From: an uncultured Lachnospiraceae bacterium
GTDB lineage: Bacteria > Bacillota_A > Clostridia > Lachnospirales > Lachnospiraceae
Length of the DNA stretch: 17,299 bases
Assembly: GCA_946630765.1 (NCBI GenBank)
Contig: CAMOZF010000006.1
Coordinates: 1 to 17,299 of the forward strand
Direction: 5' to 3'
Position numbers and translations under genes: made by a program. Below the pieces are notes generated by a model. That model had not been told where the DNA came from. It did not search any database and saw only the letters and a program-made list of their open reading frames with translations. Of the stretch, positions 8,118 to 14,682 are shown piece after piece; position 1 is the first letter of the stretch; every line of letters starts with the position of its first letter.

Positions 8118-8131
8118 CCAGAAATCCGATT
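8101..8131. promoter_or_regulatory. Perfect 13-bp dyad: operator or terminator upstream of the importer operon
   Basis: Arms at 8101-8113 and 8119-8131 are exact complements around a 5-nt centre. On the minus strand the dyad is followed by ATTTTATACA. It lies about 93-123 nt before the binding-protein start codon and overlaps the candidate -35. Two readings remain open: a regulator-binding site, or a terminator/attenuator for readthrough from the orphan gene upstream. The 12-mer after it on the minus strand, TTATTTTATACA, also follows the terminator at 8322-8344, which favours a terminator. Confidence 0.55.
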
Positions 8132-8160
8132 GAAAACTCTAAGGAATCCGACATATAAAC

Positions 8161-8245
8161 CAAACTCGCCTGCGGGATGGGGTGTCCGCTTCAGTGACGC
8201 TTCGAAGTCACTTCAGCGGACACCCCATTACCCTCGGCTCGAGGG
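8161..8245. repeat. Intergenic hairpin repeat element with 22-nt arms
   Basis: Arms at 8177-8198 and 8207-8228 are complementary at 20 of 22 positions around an 8-nt centre. A smaller hairpin follows: CCCTCG (8231-8236) with CGAGGG (8240-8245). The element begins with AAACTCGCCTGC (8162-8173), the reverse complement of the motif at 85-96. It has no coding capacity and no T-tract, so it is more like a dispersed REP/MITE-type repeat than a terminator. Confidence 0.65.
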
Positions 8246-8276
8246 AGTGGCTGGTGAGCGTTACTGGTAAGGGGCA

Positions 8277-8306
8277 TGTCATCCCTCGACTGCGCTCGGG
8301 ATGACA
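8277..8306 (-). repeat. Copy of the TGTCATCCCGAGCG dispersed repeat
   Basis: TGTCATCCC (8277-8285) and GGGATGACA (8298-8306) are perfect 9-bp arms around a 12-nt centre. Read on the minus strand it begins TGTCATCCCGAGCGCAG and matches the copies at 12862 and 17252 closely through the centre. It lies between the terminator of the orphan gene and the importer operon. Confidence 0.75.
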
Positions 8307-8309
8307 CTG

Positions 8310-8344
8310 TATAAAATAAGAGCCCTGCATCAAAAGTGCAGGGC
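8310..8344 (-). terminator. Intrinsic terminator of the orphan 726-aa gene
   Basis: GCCCTGCA (8322-8329) and TGCAGGGC (8337-8344) form a perfect 8-bp stem with a 7-nt loop. On the minus strand the stem is followed by TCTTATTTTAT (8311-8321). It begins 22 nt past the stop codon at 8367, the normal position and form of a Rho-independent terminator. Confidence 0.85.
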
Positions 8345-8366
8345 CTATCGTTTTCCGAAGCCGGGA

Positions 8367-10547
8367 TCAGATGAAATATATTTCCATGTCATCCCCTTCG
8401 TCCGGTTTATAAAGTGAACTATATTCTTCCTTCTTTTCTTCCTTTTCCGGCTGATCCTCTTCGTTCTCGTTACCGTCTACGTATTCGACCTTTACATCGT
8501 TGAATTCCTTATCAAGCTCTGCCTTCTCCTCTTCGTTTCTGGCGAAGGTAAAGTTGTGGATCTTATCGTAGATGTTGCGTTCCTGCTGGATCAGCTTCTG
8601 CTCCGCTTCCAGTCCGCCCGTCAGGATTTCCTTCGAGAGTGCGCCCTTCTGACCCGGCTGCAGGCCGCGCGCGGCATTGATCTTCTGGATCTGACTGTCG
8701 AGGATCTTCTCATTCGGTGTTCCCTTGACGATCATCGCGAGCGCCCTCATGCTCCGGTCGACGCGCTCTCGCTGCGATCCGCCGGCCTTCTCCTTGCCGT
8801 CCTGATACTCAAGAATCGATGCTACAGCATCCATGACATCCTTGGATTCCAGTTCACCGAACTCCGCCTTATCATAATAATTCTGGACAGCATGGAACAT
8901 TTTGCGGTATTTCGGTCCGCGGGCGCTCAGGTAGGCCTTCTCATTTTTCGCGTAAGAGAGATCGCCCTCTCTGTCAACGAGGCCGGCCTTTTCCATCAGC
9001 GCAAATCGTTTCGCATCCAATGCATCAAGCCGCTTCATACGAATGTCCCACTGCCTCCGGAGCTCTCTGCCGCGTCTGATCTCGGCCTGCCGCTCCTGTT
9101 CGATCTGTTTCAGCAGCTGCTTTTTATAGGCCGGAGAATACACGAGGTTCGTATTGATTTCGTTTTTTCTGGCTTCAAATGGGGCGTTCACTTTGGCTAA
9201 TGCCTCATTGCGGTTCTTCTTTAAATCCGCATACACCGTGCTCTTACCGCCGCTCAGTTTCTTCAGCTCTTTATCTGTCGCAACTGCCTTCATAAGGAGC
9301 TTATCCGCTGCAGACATATTCACAATGAAGGGATCGTTCGTAACTTCCCTGATCTGTTCGTTTAACGGATCGAGCTTCGGCTTAATCCTTGCCTCTCTTT
9401 CCTGCTTTTCAGCCTCGGTCACCGAAGTGTGTCCGCCCATCTGCTGCGAAAGCGCTTCCAGGCGTCTTACCTGATCTTTACCGGGCTCATTCTGCTCGAT
9501 ATCGAAATCCTCCTGCACTTCTCCTGCGGAAATGTTGAATTCGGAGGTGTCGCCGGCAGTCATCTGCTGCAGCACACCGGGCTTTCTCACCGCGAGACGG
9601 AAAAGCGGCTCCTCTGCAAGCTTCAGCGCTTTTTTGTTCAGATTGACCTCGTTGAATCTCTTCTCCGACTGCGTACGGGTCATTTCAGCGGCAACCACCA
9701 TGCGGGCCGCCTGCACTATGCGCTCGTCCTCCGAGGCGCCTTTGAATTTCTTCTCGTTCCAGGCGTACTTCTTCATGAACTCCGTATAGGAATCGCAGCC
9801 GAACTGATACTTATAACGGCCGTAGAGCTCCTCATCCAGGTCCTGAACATCTTCGCGGGATTTGATGAAGGCGTCGTAGTCCATCTCCATTTTGCCGCCG
9901 TGACCGGCCTTCACCGAGGAAACCGTCACGCCCTTCTGCTCGAAGAATTCCTTGAACAGCTCAGAGCGCATAACCTGGGCCGCTTTGGCGTTGATTTCCT
10001 CTTCACTGAGCATTTTCGCGTCAATGTTTCCGCTTTTTCCGCGGACGGCATTCGCAAGCTGTCTTGCGGCGATGATCTTCGCGACCGTTTCCATGTTGAC
10101 AGGCTGTCCCTTCTTCGCTTCCTTCTGGAACTGCTCGATCCACTTCGTCGCGGACTTCTGTTCACCCAAAGAAGCAAGCGTCTTCTGGCCGCGCGTCATC
10201 TCCTGCTCCAGCAGCTGATCGGCAGTTTCGGCAATCTTCCTATAGGTCTCCGGATACTTATCCTTGATCGTATTGATGTAGTTGTAGGCACGATAGGACG
10301 CCTGCGCCAGGTTATTGAAAACGGTATTTTTGCTTTCCTTGTCTTTTGCCTTATTGAAATCTTCGATTTCATTCTGCATCTGATGCAGATATCCGCCAAG
10401 CGTCTGAAGGGCAGCGATTTCCGGATCCTCACTTATCCCGTCAATCTGCTGCGAAAGCTGCTGCAAAAGCCCCCACTCCGGGGCATTCTCTCCGGCCGCC
10501 TCTGCAAAATGCGCGCCGATCTGTCTTCCTGAATAAATTCTGGGCAT
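8367..10547 (-). CDS. Orphan large charged helical protein, function unknown
   Basis: I do not recognise this 726-aa protein. It has no signal peptide and no membrane segment, so it should be cytoplasmic. It is rich in Lys, Glu, Gln and Ala, has a single Cys (C251) and few Trp, and looks almost entirely helical. Residues about 455-525 are dense in Arg/Lys/Gln/Glu and could form a coiled coil. Two stretches look like diverged copies of one unit: about 158-220 and about 279-337 share AAR near the start, a KA pair, LF followed by a basic or acidic residue, then GV and an AG. The C-terminus (about 691-721) is strongly acidic and ends in MEIYFI. AAAAGAGG at 10557-10564 lies 9 nt before ATG. The gene has its own promoter-like region and terminator, so it is probably monocistronic. 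A structural, scaffold or effector role is possible, but nothing in the sequence decides between these. Confidence 0.9.
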   Translation of the reverse strand: MPRIYSGRQIGAHFAEAAGENAPEWGLLQQLSQQIDGISEDPEIAALQTLGGYLHQMQNEIEDFNKAKDKESKNTVFNNLAQASYRAYNYINTIKDKYPETYRKIAETADQLLEQEMTRGQKTLASLGEQKSATKWIEQFQKEAKKGQPVNMETVAKIIAARQLANAVRGKSGNIDAKMLSEEEINAKAAQVMRSELFKEFFEQKGVTVSSVKAGHGGKMEMDYDAFIKSREDVQDLDEELYGRYKYQFGCDSYTEFMKKYAWNEKKFKGASEDERIVQAARMVVAAEMTRTQSEKRFNEVNLNKKALKLAEEPLFRLAVRKPGVLQQMTAGDTSEFNISAGEVQEDFDIEQNEPGKDQVRRLEALSQQMGGHTSVTEAEKQEREARIKPKLDPLNEQIREVTNDPFIVNMSAADKLLMKAVATDKELKKLSGGKSTVYADLKKNRNEALAKVNAPFEARKNEINTNLVYSPAYKKQLLKQIEQERQAEIRRGRELRRQWDIRMKRLDALDAKRFALMEKAGLVDREGDLSYAKNEKAYLSARGPKYRKMFHAVQNYYDKAEFGELESKDVMDAVASILEYQDGKEKAGGSQRERVDRSMRALAMIVKGTPNEKILDSQIQKINAARGLQPGQKGALSKEILTGGLEAEQKLIQQERNIYDKIHNFTFARNEEEKAELDKEFNDVKVEYVDGNENEEDQPEKEEKKEEYSSLYKPDEGDDMEIYFI

Positions 10548-10623
10548 AATGTGTTACCTCTTTTCCTTTGGAAAATTTAAAAAACCTGCTCCTGTGAAGT
10601 CTAATCTTGATTGTACAAGCCAC

Positions 10624-10657
10624 ATTATAACCCCCAATGTCCAACAAATGTCCAACA
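10624..10657 (-). promoter_or_regulatory. Candidate promoter of the orphan gene with a tandem TGTTGGACA site
   Basis: A perfect -10 TATAAT lies at 10624-10629 on the minus strand. TGGACA (10649-10654) matches 5 of 6 bases of the -35 consensus, but the spacer is 19 nt, longer than ideal. The 9-mer TGTTGGACA occurs twice, at 10638-10646 and 10649-10657, an 11-bp period that puts both copies on the same face of the helix. The repeats may be a regulator site or the margin of the neighbouring palindromic repeat. The start codon is about 77 nt downstream of the -10. Confidence 0.5.
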
Positions 10658-10665
10658 GATCCGCC

Positions 10666-10716
10666 CCGGGGACAGGTTCCAAATGACGAAATTCGTCATT
10701 TGGAACCTGTCCCCGG
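10666..10716. repeat. Perfect 51-bp palindrome containing GGGGACAGGTTCC
   Basis: Arms at 10666-10690 and 10692-10716 are exact reverse complements over 25 nt around a single central base (10691). The outer part reads GGGGACAGGTTCC, a motif I know as a frequent dispersed palindromic element in many bacterial genomes, there often linked with REP-associated (RAYT) transposases. It ends 4 nt past the stop codon of the hydrolase gene. There is no T-tract on either side, so termination would be incidental. No transposase lies in the window. Confidence 0.85.
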
Positions 10717-10720
10717 AGAC

Positions 10721-12829
10721 TTATTCGACGATGATTCTTGCCCGGTCGAGGTTCAGGATCTGCGTGAAGACGTCGTCCGCCGATCCGTCGACATTGGACT
10801 TCACACGGACTGCGGCAAAGTGCGTGCCCGGCTCGTCATAGGAGCACTTAACGACTGCCTTCGCGCGGCTGACGCCCTGTTCGTCGGTGCCAAGGTCAAT
10901 CACTTCGCCCGGAATGTTGAAGATATCCGCGATATCGTCCTTGTATTCGAAATGGCGGTCCTCCATCCGGTTGTCCTTCAGCGCGAAATCAAAAGCCGTC
11001 ACCTTTCCCGCGCCTTGCGGCACTTCTGCAAGCACCTCAAGTGTGAACTCCTCGCCCGGCTTCACAACAGCCTTCTTCGTGCCGTTGACGGTGAGCGTCA
11101 CCTTCGGCTGCAGACCGAAGCGCTTTTCGGGATCCTGCTCGATGTAAATCTGTCCGTCGTCATATTTGTAAGACGCGGATTTCCGGGGCTCGATGCCCTT
11201 CTCCACCCAGTCGGAGAGATCGAGAAGCGACTGGTACAGTGCGCCGACGTAGTTCACGATCCGGCTCGACTGAAGCCCCGCGAGATCACCGTGCAGGCAG
11301 TTTTCATTCCAGTAGAGGCGGTAATCCTTGTCGGAGCCCTTCGCCTCGATGACTTTATTTTTATACCAGTGCGCGCACCAGGGCCAGGTAGACTCATCAA
11401 GAAGCGACTGATTCATAATGACCTTGCCCTGAATGTTGCCGTCCTGTACGGTGCCGGTGCCGGTGAAGCCGTAGCCCATGATGAAGGAGCGTTGCGGAAT
11501 CGCAAGGTTTCCGTCCGCGTCACGGAACTGAGAGAAGGCTTCAAAGCTCTTGTCATCCGGCACCTGATGGCGGTAGTACATCTGCACGGCGATATAGTCC
11601 GAATTGTCCAGATGCAGCGTATCGCCGGGTTCAATATCCCTGATGACATCATCGATGCTGGAATATCCGAAGGCGGAACCGATGGTGATCGCCTTCCCTT
11701 CGATGCCGCCAAGGATCATGACCTTCCCCTGCGCTTTTCCGGAGGTCACGGTAATATCAACGCCTTCGAGGTAAAGATCTTCGCCCTGCGGAACCTCTTC
11801 CAGTTCAATCCAGGCGCCGTTGCCTTTCGCGAGCTGCTTTTTCCAGGCCGTATCGACACCGTTTGTGTATTCTTCATCCTCTTCGACCGCTTCTCCAGCA
11901 AGATGCACAGACTTCACAACGCCATCGAAAACCAGGCGGTCGCGCTGCGAAACGCCCTGGGGATTCGCGCCGTCATAACCCGGTATGGTCCAGAAGTCCG
12001 TAAAGTAGGTCGGATCAGCCGTTCTGACGCCCGGCATCAGCACAGGAAGCGAACCCGGATCGATTTTGCCCTCCGCTTCAATAAACCAGGCCTTCGGCTG
12101 GAAGCCCATGCGGCAGACCTCGCGGTAGGCGGCCTTCTCGTAGGCATTCATATGCGCTTCGGGATCGCCCGAGCCGCCGGCATCCAGAGCGTCCACAATA
12201 TTCTTAAACTGATGGCGGAGCATCCGCTGCGCGAAAACATGCAGCGAGATCGAGTTCGGAAGAGATACCGGACAGCCGATAACGAAAGGCGCGGCGCCGT
12301 CCCAGGCATCCGTGTTCTCGATGCAGGCCATCGACTTGTAACCGCCGCCGGAACCGCCGTAAACATATCCGTACGGGCGCGTACAGCCGTAGAACTTCAT
12401 GGCATACTCGCGGGAATATTCCGCGCTCATCGCGGAAGCCTTCCAGGTGAGCGTCGGGTCCGAGGCGGATCCGAAGGCGAATTTCGAACCCATATTGGTC
12501 TCGATAAAGTAGGCGCCATGCGTCAGCGCGAAAGCAATGTTGTCGTCGCGTCCCGAACGCTTAAAGGAGGCCATCTCCTCATCCGGTCCCGGGAAGGGGC
12601 AGAGATACTGGAAGAAATGTCCCTGATACTTTTCTTTTTCAGGGAAGCAGAAGCTGAACTTAATCGCGCGGTCTGCCTCCGGATCGTTAAATCCGCCGTG
12701 TACAAAGAAGTAGCGGACGTTTCCGCCCTCCAGATCATTCGGGTTCGGACGCTCTTCCCAGCGCTCAATGTCAACATAGACCTTCTGATAGGTCGGGTCT
12801 TCTTTTGCATGATAAATGGTTTTTCCCAT
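10721..12829 (-). CDS. Alpha/beta-hydrolase-like enzyme with C-terminal Ig-like region
   Basis: A 702-aa protein starting MGKTIYH, with AAAGGAGG (12839-12846) 9 nt before this ATG. A longer in-frame start at 12913 is rejected because its extra 28 residues are encoded by an intergenic repeat. The nucleophile elbow is YGGSGGGYKS with likely catalytic S160, the G-x-S-x-G form of serine hydrolases and esterases. An H in NENCLHGD (H513) and nearby acidic residues are candidates to complete the triad but are not proven. A Gly-rich, beta-looking insert spans about 350-420. Residues about 572-702 look like an Ig-type beta sandwich (VTLTVNGTKKAVVKPGEEFTLEV...). No signal peptide is visible, so it should act in the cytoplasm. 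A relation to tannase/feruloyl-esterase-type enzymes is a guess from the elbow and overall plan. It may process esters on sugar imported nearby. Confidence 0.85.
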   Translation of the reverse strand: MGKTIYHAKEDPTYQKVYVDIERWEERPNPNDLEGGNVRYFFVHGGFNDPEADRAIKFSFCFPEKEKYQGHFFQYLCPFPGPDEEMASFKRSGRDDNIAFALTHGAYFIETNMGSKFAFGSASDPTLTWKASAMSAEYSREYAMKFYGCTRPYGYVYGGSGGGYKSMACIENTDAWDGAAPFVIGCPVSLPNSISLHVFAQRMLRHQFKNIVDALDAGGSGDPEAHMNAYEKAAYREVCRMGFQPKAWFIEAEGKIDPGSLPVLMPGVRTADPTYFTDFWTIPGYDGANPQGVSQRDRLVFDGVVKSVHLAGEAVEEDEEYTNGVDTAWKKQLAKGNGAWIELEEVPQGEDLYLEGVDITVTSGKAQGKVMILGGIEGKAITIGSAFGYSSIDDVIRDIEPGDTLHLDNSDYIAVQMYYRHQVPDDKSFEAFSQFRDADGNLAIPQRSFIMGYGFTGTGTVQDGNIQGKVIMNQSLLDESTWPWCAHWYKNKVIEAKGSDKDYRLYWNENCLHGDLAGLQSSRIVNYVGALYQSLLDLSDWVEKGIEPRKSASYKYDDGQIYIEQDPEKRFGLQPKVTLTVNGTKKAVVKPGEEFTLEVLAEVPQGAGKVTAFDFALKDNRMEDRHFEYKDDIADIFNIPGEVIDLGTDEQGVSRAKAVVKCSYDEPGTHFAAVRVKSNVDGSADDVFTQILNLDRARIIVE

Positions 12830-12861
12830 GGCGGGTTTCCTCCTTTGTTTTGCTTCGTATC

Positions 12862-12960
12862 TGTCATCCCGAGCGACCGCAGGGAGCCGAGGGATCCTGT
12901 CCGTATGTCTCATAAGTCATGGGATGTCTCGACTCGGGCTGCGCCCTCGCTCGACATGAC
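12862..12960. repeat. Composite inverted pair of TGTCATCCCGAGCG repeats
   Basis: Two copies face each other. The first, 12862-12901, reads TGTCATCCCGAGCG and ends GAGGGATCCTGTC; relative to the copy at 17252 it carries a short insertion (about 8 nt near 12876-12884). The second, about 12916-12960, is in the other orientation, bounded by GTCATG and CATGAC. Together they form an imperfect inverted repeat of about 99 bp with TGTCAT/ATGACA ends, MITE-like in form. It lies between the predicted -10 (12977-12982) and the hydrolase ribosome site, so it would be transcribed as part of the leader. Confidence 0.7.
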
Positions 12961-12976
12961 ACGTTCTGTTAGTTTC

Positions 12977-12982
12977 ATTATA
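12977..12982 (-). promoter_or_regulatory. Candidate -10 element for the hydrolase gene
   Basis: A perfect TATAAT lies on the minus strand, about 150 nt before the ATG at 12829. No good -35 is found at 16-18 nt (TTTCCG at 18 nt matches only half of the consensus), so this is a weak or regulated promoter if real. The predicted leader contains the 99-bp repeat. Confidence 0.4.
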
Positions 12983-13052
12983 GCGAACACGGGTCCTTTG
13001 CGGAAAGCGTCAAAACCGATCACTTTTTCACACAAATCCGGCACCGTGCCTG

Positions 13053-13076
13053 AAAACGCGCTTTTTAAAGAAGCGC
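13053..13076 (-). terminator. Probable terminator of the MFS transporter gene
   Basis: GCGCTT (13058-13063) and AAGCGC (13071-13076) form a 6-bp stem around a 7-nt loop, and GTTTT follows on the minus strand. The stem begins inside the last two bases before the stop codon region at 13078, so terminator and gene end nearly touch. The stem is short, so confidence is moderate. A second small palindrome, GGCACCGTGCC, lies at 13040-13050. Confidence 0.55.
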
Positions 13077-13077
13077 T

Positions 13078-14487
13078 TCAGCTTTTCTTTTTTTCTCCTT
13101 CATTCTCCCGGATCAGTGCCAGGCCTGCAATAAACATCAGCGCCGCGACCGCACTCATCGCGAGGGCCGCCATCCGGAAGCCGAAAAGGCCCGGATTCGC
13201 TGATGCTAGGCCTTTTGCGCTTTCCGACGAAGATGACATGACGCCCACAAATACCGCGGTTCCGATCGCACCGGCGATGGTCCGAAGCGATGTCAGAAGC
13301 GCCGTTCCATGCGCCGTCTGGCCTTTATCCCCGATCCCCGCGATGCCCCAGGTGACGAAGGGCATCATCAGGAAGGAAATGCCCGCAGAACGCAGCGCGT
13401 AAAAGACCACCAGCACCGGAAGCGGCTCCGGAAAGACCATGCCGATATTTCCGAGAAGGAACAGCGCGCCGCCGAAAAGAAACAGCTTCCGCATGCCGAG
13501 CCGGTCATAAAGCTTTCCGGCAATCGGCGAGCAGATGATTGACAGCAGAGAGCCGGGCAGCGTCAGAAGTCCGGAGACTGCAGCCGACATTCCCGCAACA
13601 CGCTGCAGATACAGCGGCGTCAGCACGGTTCCGCCCATCATGACAAGATACAGCACGACCGAGCCTGCCACGCTGATCGCATAATTTCTGTATTTCAGTG
13701 TACGGATATTCAGGAAGGGCTCGTCCGCTTTCAGCTGCCGAAGCACAAAAAGGACGGAAGCCGCCAGGCCCAGGCCAAGGCACACCGCGGTCAGCGGATC
13801 CGTAATTCCCTTCGACGACAGCCGGCCCACACCGAGGGTGATCCCGCCAAAGGCAAAGATACTGATGATAAATGAAAGGGTGTCGAATTTCGTATTCTTT
13901 ACATCCAGCACATTTTCAAAGACAAAGAGCGCAAATACAAAAGACAGCGTCATCACAGCGGCGACTATCCAGAAAATCGAGCGCCAGCCGAAGGCGTCAA
14001 CGAGAAGTCCGCCTAAAGTCGGCGCGACCATCGGCGCCGCGGAAACCGCGAGCCCGTACCAGCCCATATAGCTGCCCTGCTTTTCTTTCGGAAAAATGGA
14101 AAGGATCACGACCTGGGTCATCGCCACAAGAATTCCGTTGGACGCCGCCTGCAGCACACGGCCAATCATCAGCAGCACAAAGGAATTCGACAGCGCGCAC
14201 AGCACCGATCCGCCCACAAACAGCACCAGACCGCAGAGATACAGGCGCTTTGTCGGAAAACGGGTGATCAGAAAAGCGGTCAGCGGCATGACTATGCCCA
14301 TTGCAAGAGAAAAGCCCGAGGTGATCCACTGCCCGGTATCGACATCCACAGACAGGGTTTCGATCATCGCGGGAAGCGCCGTATTCAATGCGGTGGATAA
14401 AAAAGACGCCACAATGCTTGAAATAAGCATCGACATGAAAATCAGAAGACTTTTTCCTTCCGGTCTTTGGTTTGCTGAAACAGCCAT
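13078..14487 (-). CDS. MFS multidrug-type transporter, DHA2 (EmrB/QacA) family
   Basis: An integral membrane transporter of 469 aa, about 14 hydrophobic segments by eye, using the proton gradient in this family. The start MAVSANQ (14487) is chosen because AGGAGGAG (14495-14502) sits 7 nt upstream; an open frame extends 47 codons further but is rich in basic and aromatic residues and lacks a ribosome site. Family signs include LNTALPAMIETLSV with QWITSGFSLAMGIVMPLTAFL in TM1-2, GRVLQAASNGI in TM4, and the antiporter motif C-like APTLGGLLVDAFGWRSIFW in TM5. The cytoplasmic C-terminus is basic. It lies between the GH3 and hydrolase genes with terminator-like hairpins on both sides, so it is probably its own unit. 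The substrate may be a drug, or a metabolite or sugar derivative; it cannot be read from the sequence. Confidence 0.92.
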   Translation of the reverse strand: MAVSANQRPEGKSLLIFMSMLISSIVASFLSTALNTALPAMIETLSVDVDTGQWITSGFSLAMGIVMPLTAFLITRFPTKRLYLCGLVLFVGGSVLCALSNSFVLLMIGRVLQAASNGILVAMTQVVILSIFPKEKQGSYMGWYGLAVSAAPMVAPTLGGLLVDAFGWRSIFWIVAAVMTLSFVFALFVFENVLDVKNTKFDTLSFIISIFAFGGITLGVGRLSSKGITDPLTAVCLGLGLAASVLFVLRQLKADEPFLNIRTLKYRNYAISVAGSVVLYLVMMGGTVLTPLYLQRVAGMSAAVSGLLTLPGSLLSIICSPIAGKLYDRLGMRKLFLFGGALFLLGNIGMVFPEPLPVLVVFYALRSAGISFLMMPFVTWGIAGIGDKGQTAHGTALLTSLRTIAGAIGTAVFVGVMSSSSESAKGLASANPGLFGFRMAALAMSAVAALMFIAGLALIRENEGEKKKS

Positions 14488-14515
14488 TTTGCTACTCCTC
14501 CTGAAAGAACAGAAC

Positions 14516-14557
14516 TGGTATCGTCGTACCATCATTATATCCGTCTTCGGCGTCTTC
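14516..14557 (-). promoter_or_regulatory. Candidate promoter and operator of the MFS gene
   Basis: A perfect -10 TATAAT lies at 14534-14539 on the minus strand, about 47 nt before the ATG. No clear -35 is present. In its place is a tandem repeat of CGTCTTC (14542-14548 and 14551-14557, 9-bp period). A short dyad, TGGTA (14516-14520) with TACCA (14527-14531), lies just downstream of the -10. These could be regulator sites; both are short enough to be chance. Confidence 0.4.
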
Positions 14558-14636
14558 CATCTACCCGGAAAGCCGATTTTCCCCTGCAACAAATCCGACC
14601 TTTTTCCAAGACAAAACAGGTTCCGCATAAACGCAG

Positions 14637-14663
14637 GCCGCCCCGGTGAGGTTCCGGGGCGGC
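14637..14663 (-). terminator. GC-rich hairpin after the GH3 gene
   Basis: GCCGCCCCGG (14637-14646) and CCGGGGCGGC (14654-14663) are perfect 10-bp arms around a 7-nt loop. The stem begins 20 nt past the stop codon at 14683. The minus-strand sequence after it (CTGCGTTTATG) has only a weak T-run, so termination may be partial or the hairpin may mainly protect the mRNA 3' end. Confidence 0.6.
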
Positions 14664-14682
14664 TCCTTTATGATTTTTAAAT

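Noticed and set aside
9429..10532. A 367-codon plus-strand open frame opposite the orphan gene
   Set aside because: Leu/Arg/His-rich shadow of a Lys/Glu/Gln-rich minus-strand protein. The minus-strand gene has a ribosome site, promoter elements and a terminator.
12830..12913. 28-residue N-terminal extension of the hydrolase
   Set aside because: It is encoded by the intergenic repeat and has no ribosome site, while AAAGGAGG precedes the internal ATG at 12829.
10637..13402. A 921-codon open frame on the plus strand
   Set aside because: It lies opposite the hydrolase gene and part of the MFS gene, is rich in Leu, Arg and His with no domain signal, and begins inside the palindromic repeat. The minus-strand genes have ribosome sites and family motifs.
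14488..14628. 47-residue N-terminal extension of the MFS protein
   Set aside because: It spans the predicted promoter, and AGGAGGAG is placed correctly for the ATG at 14487.
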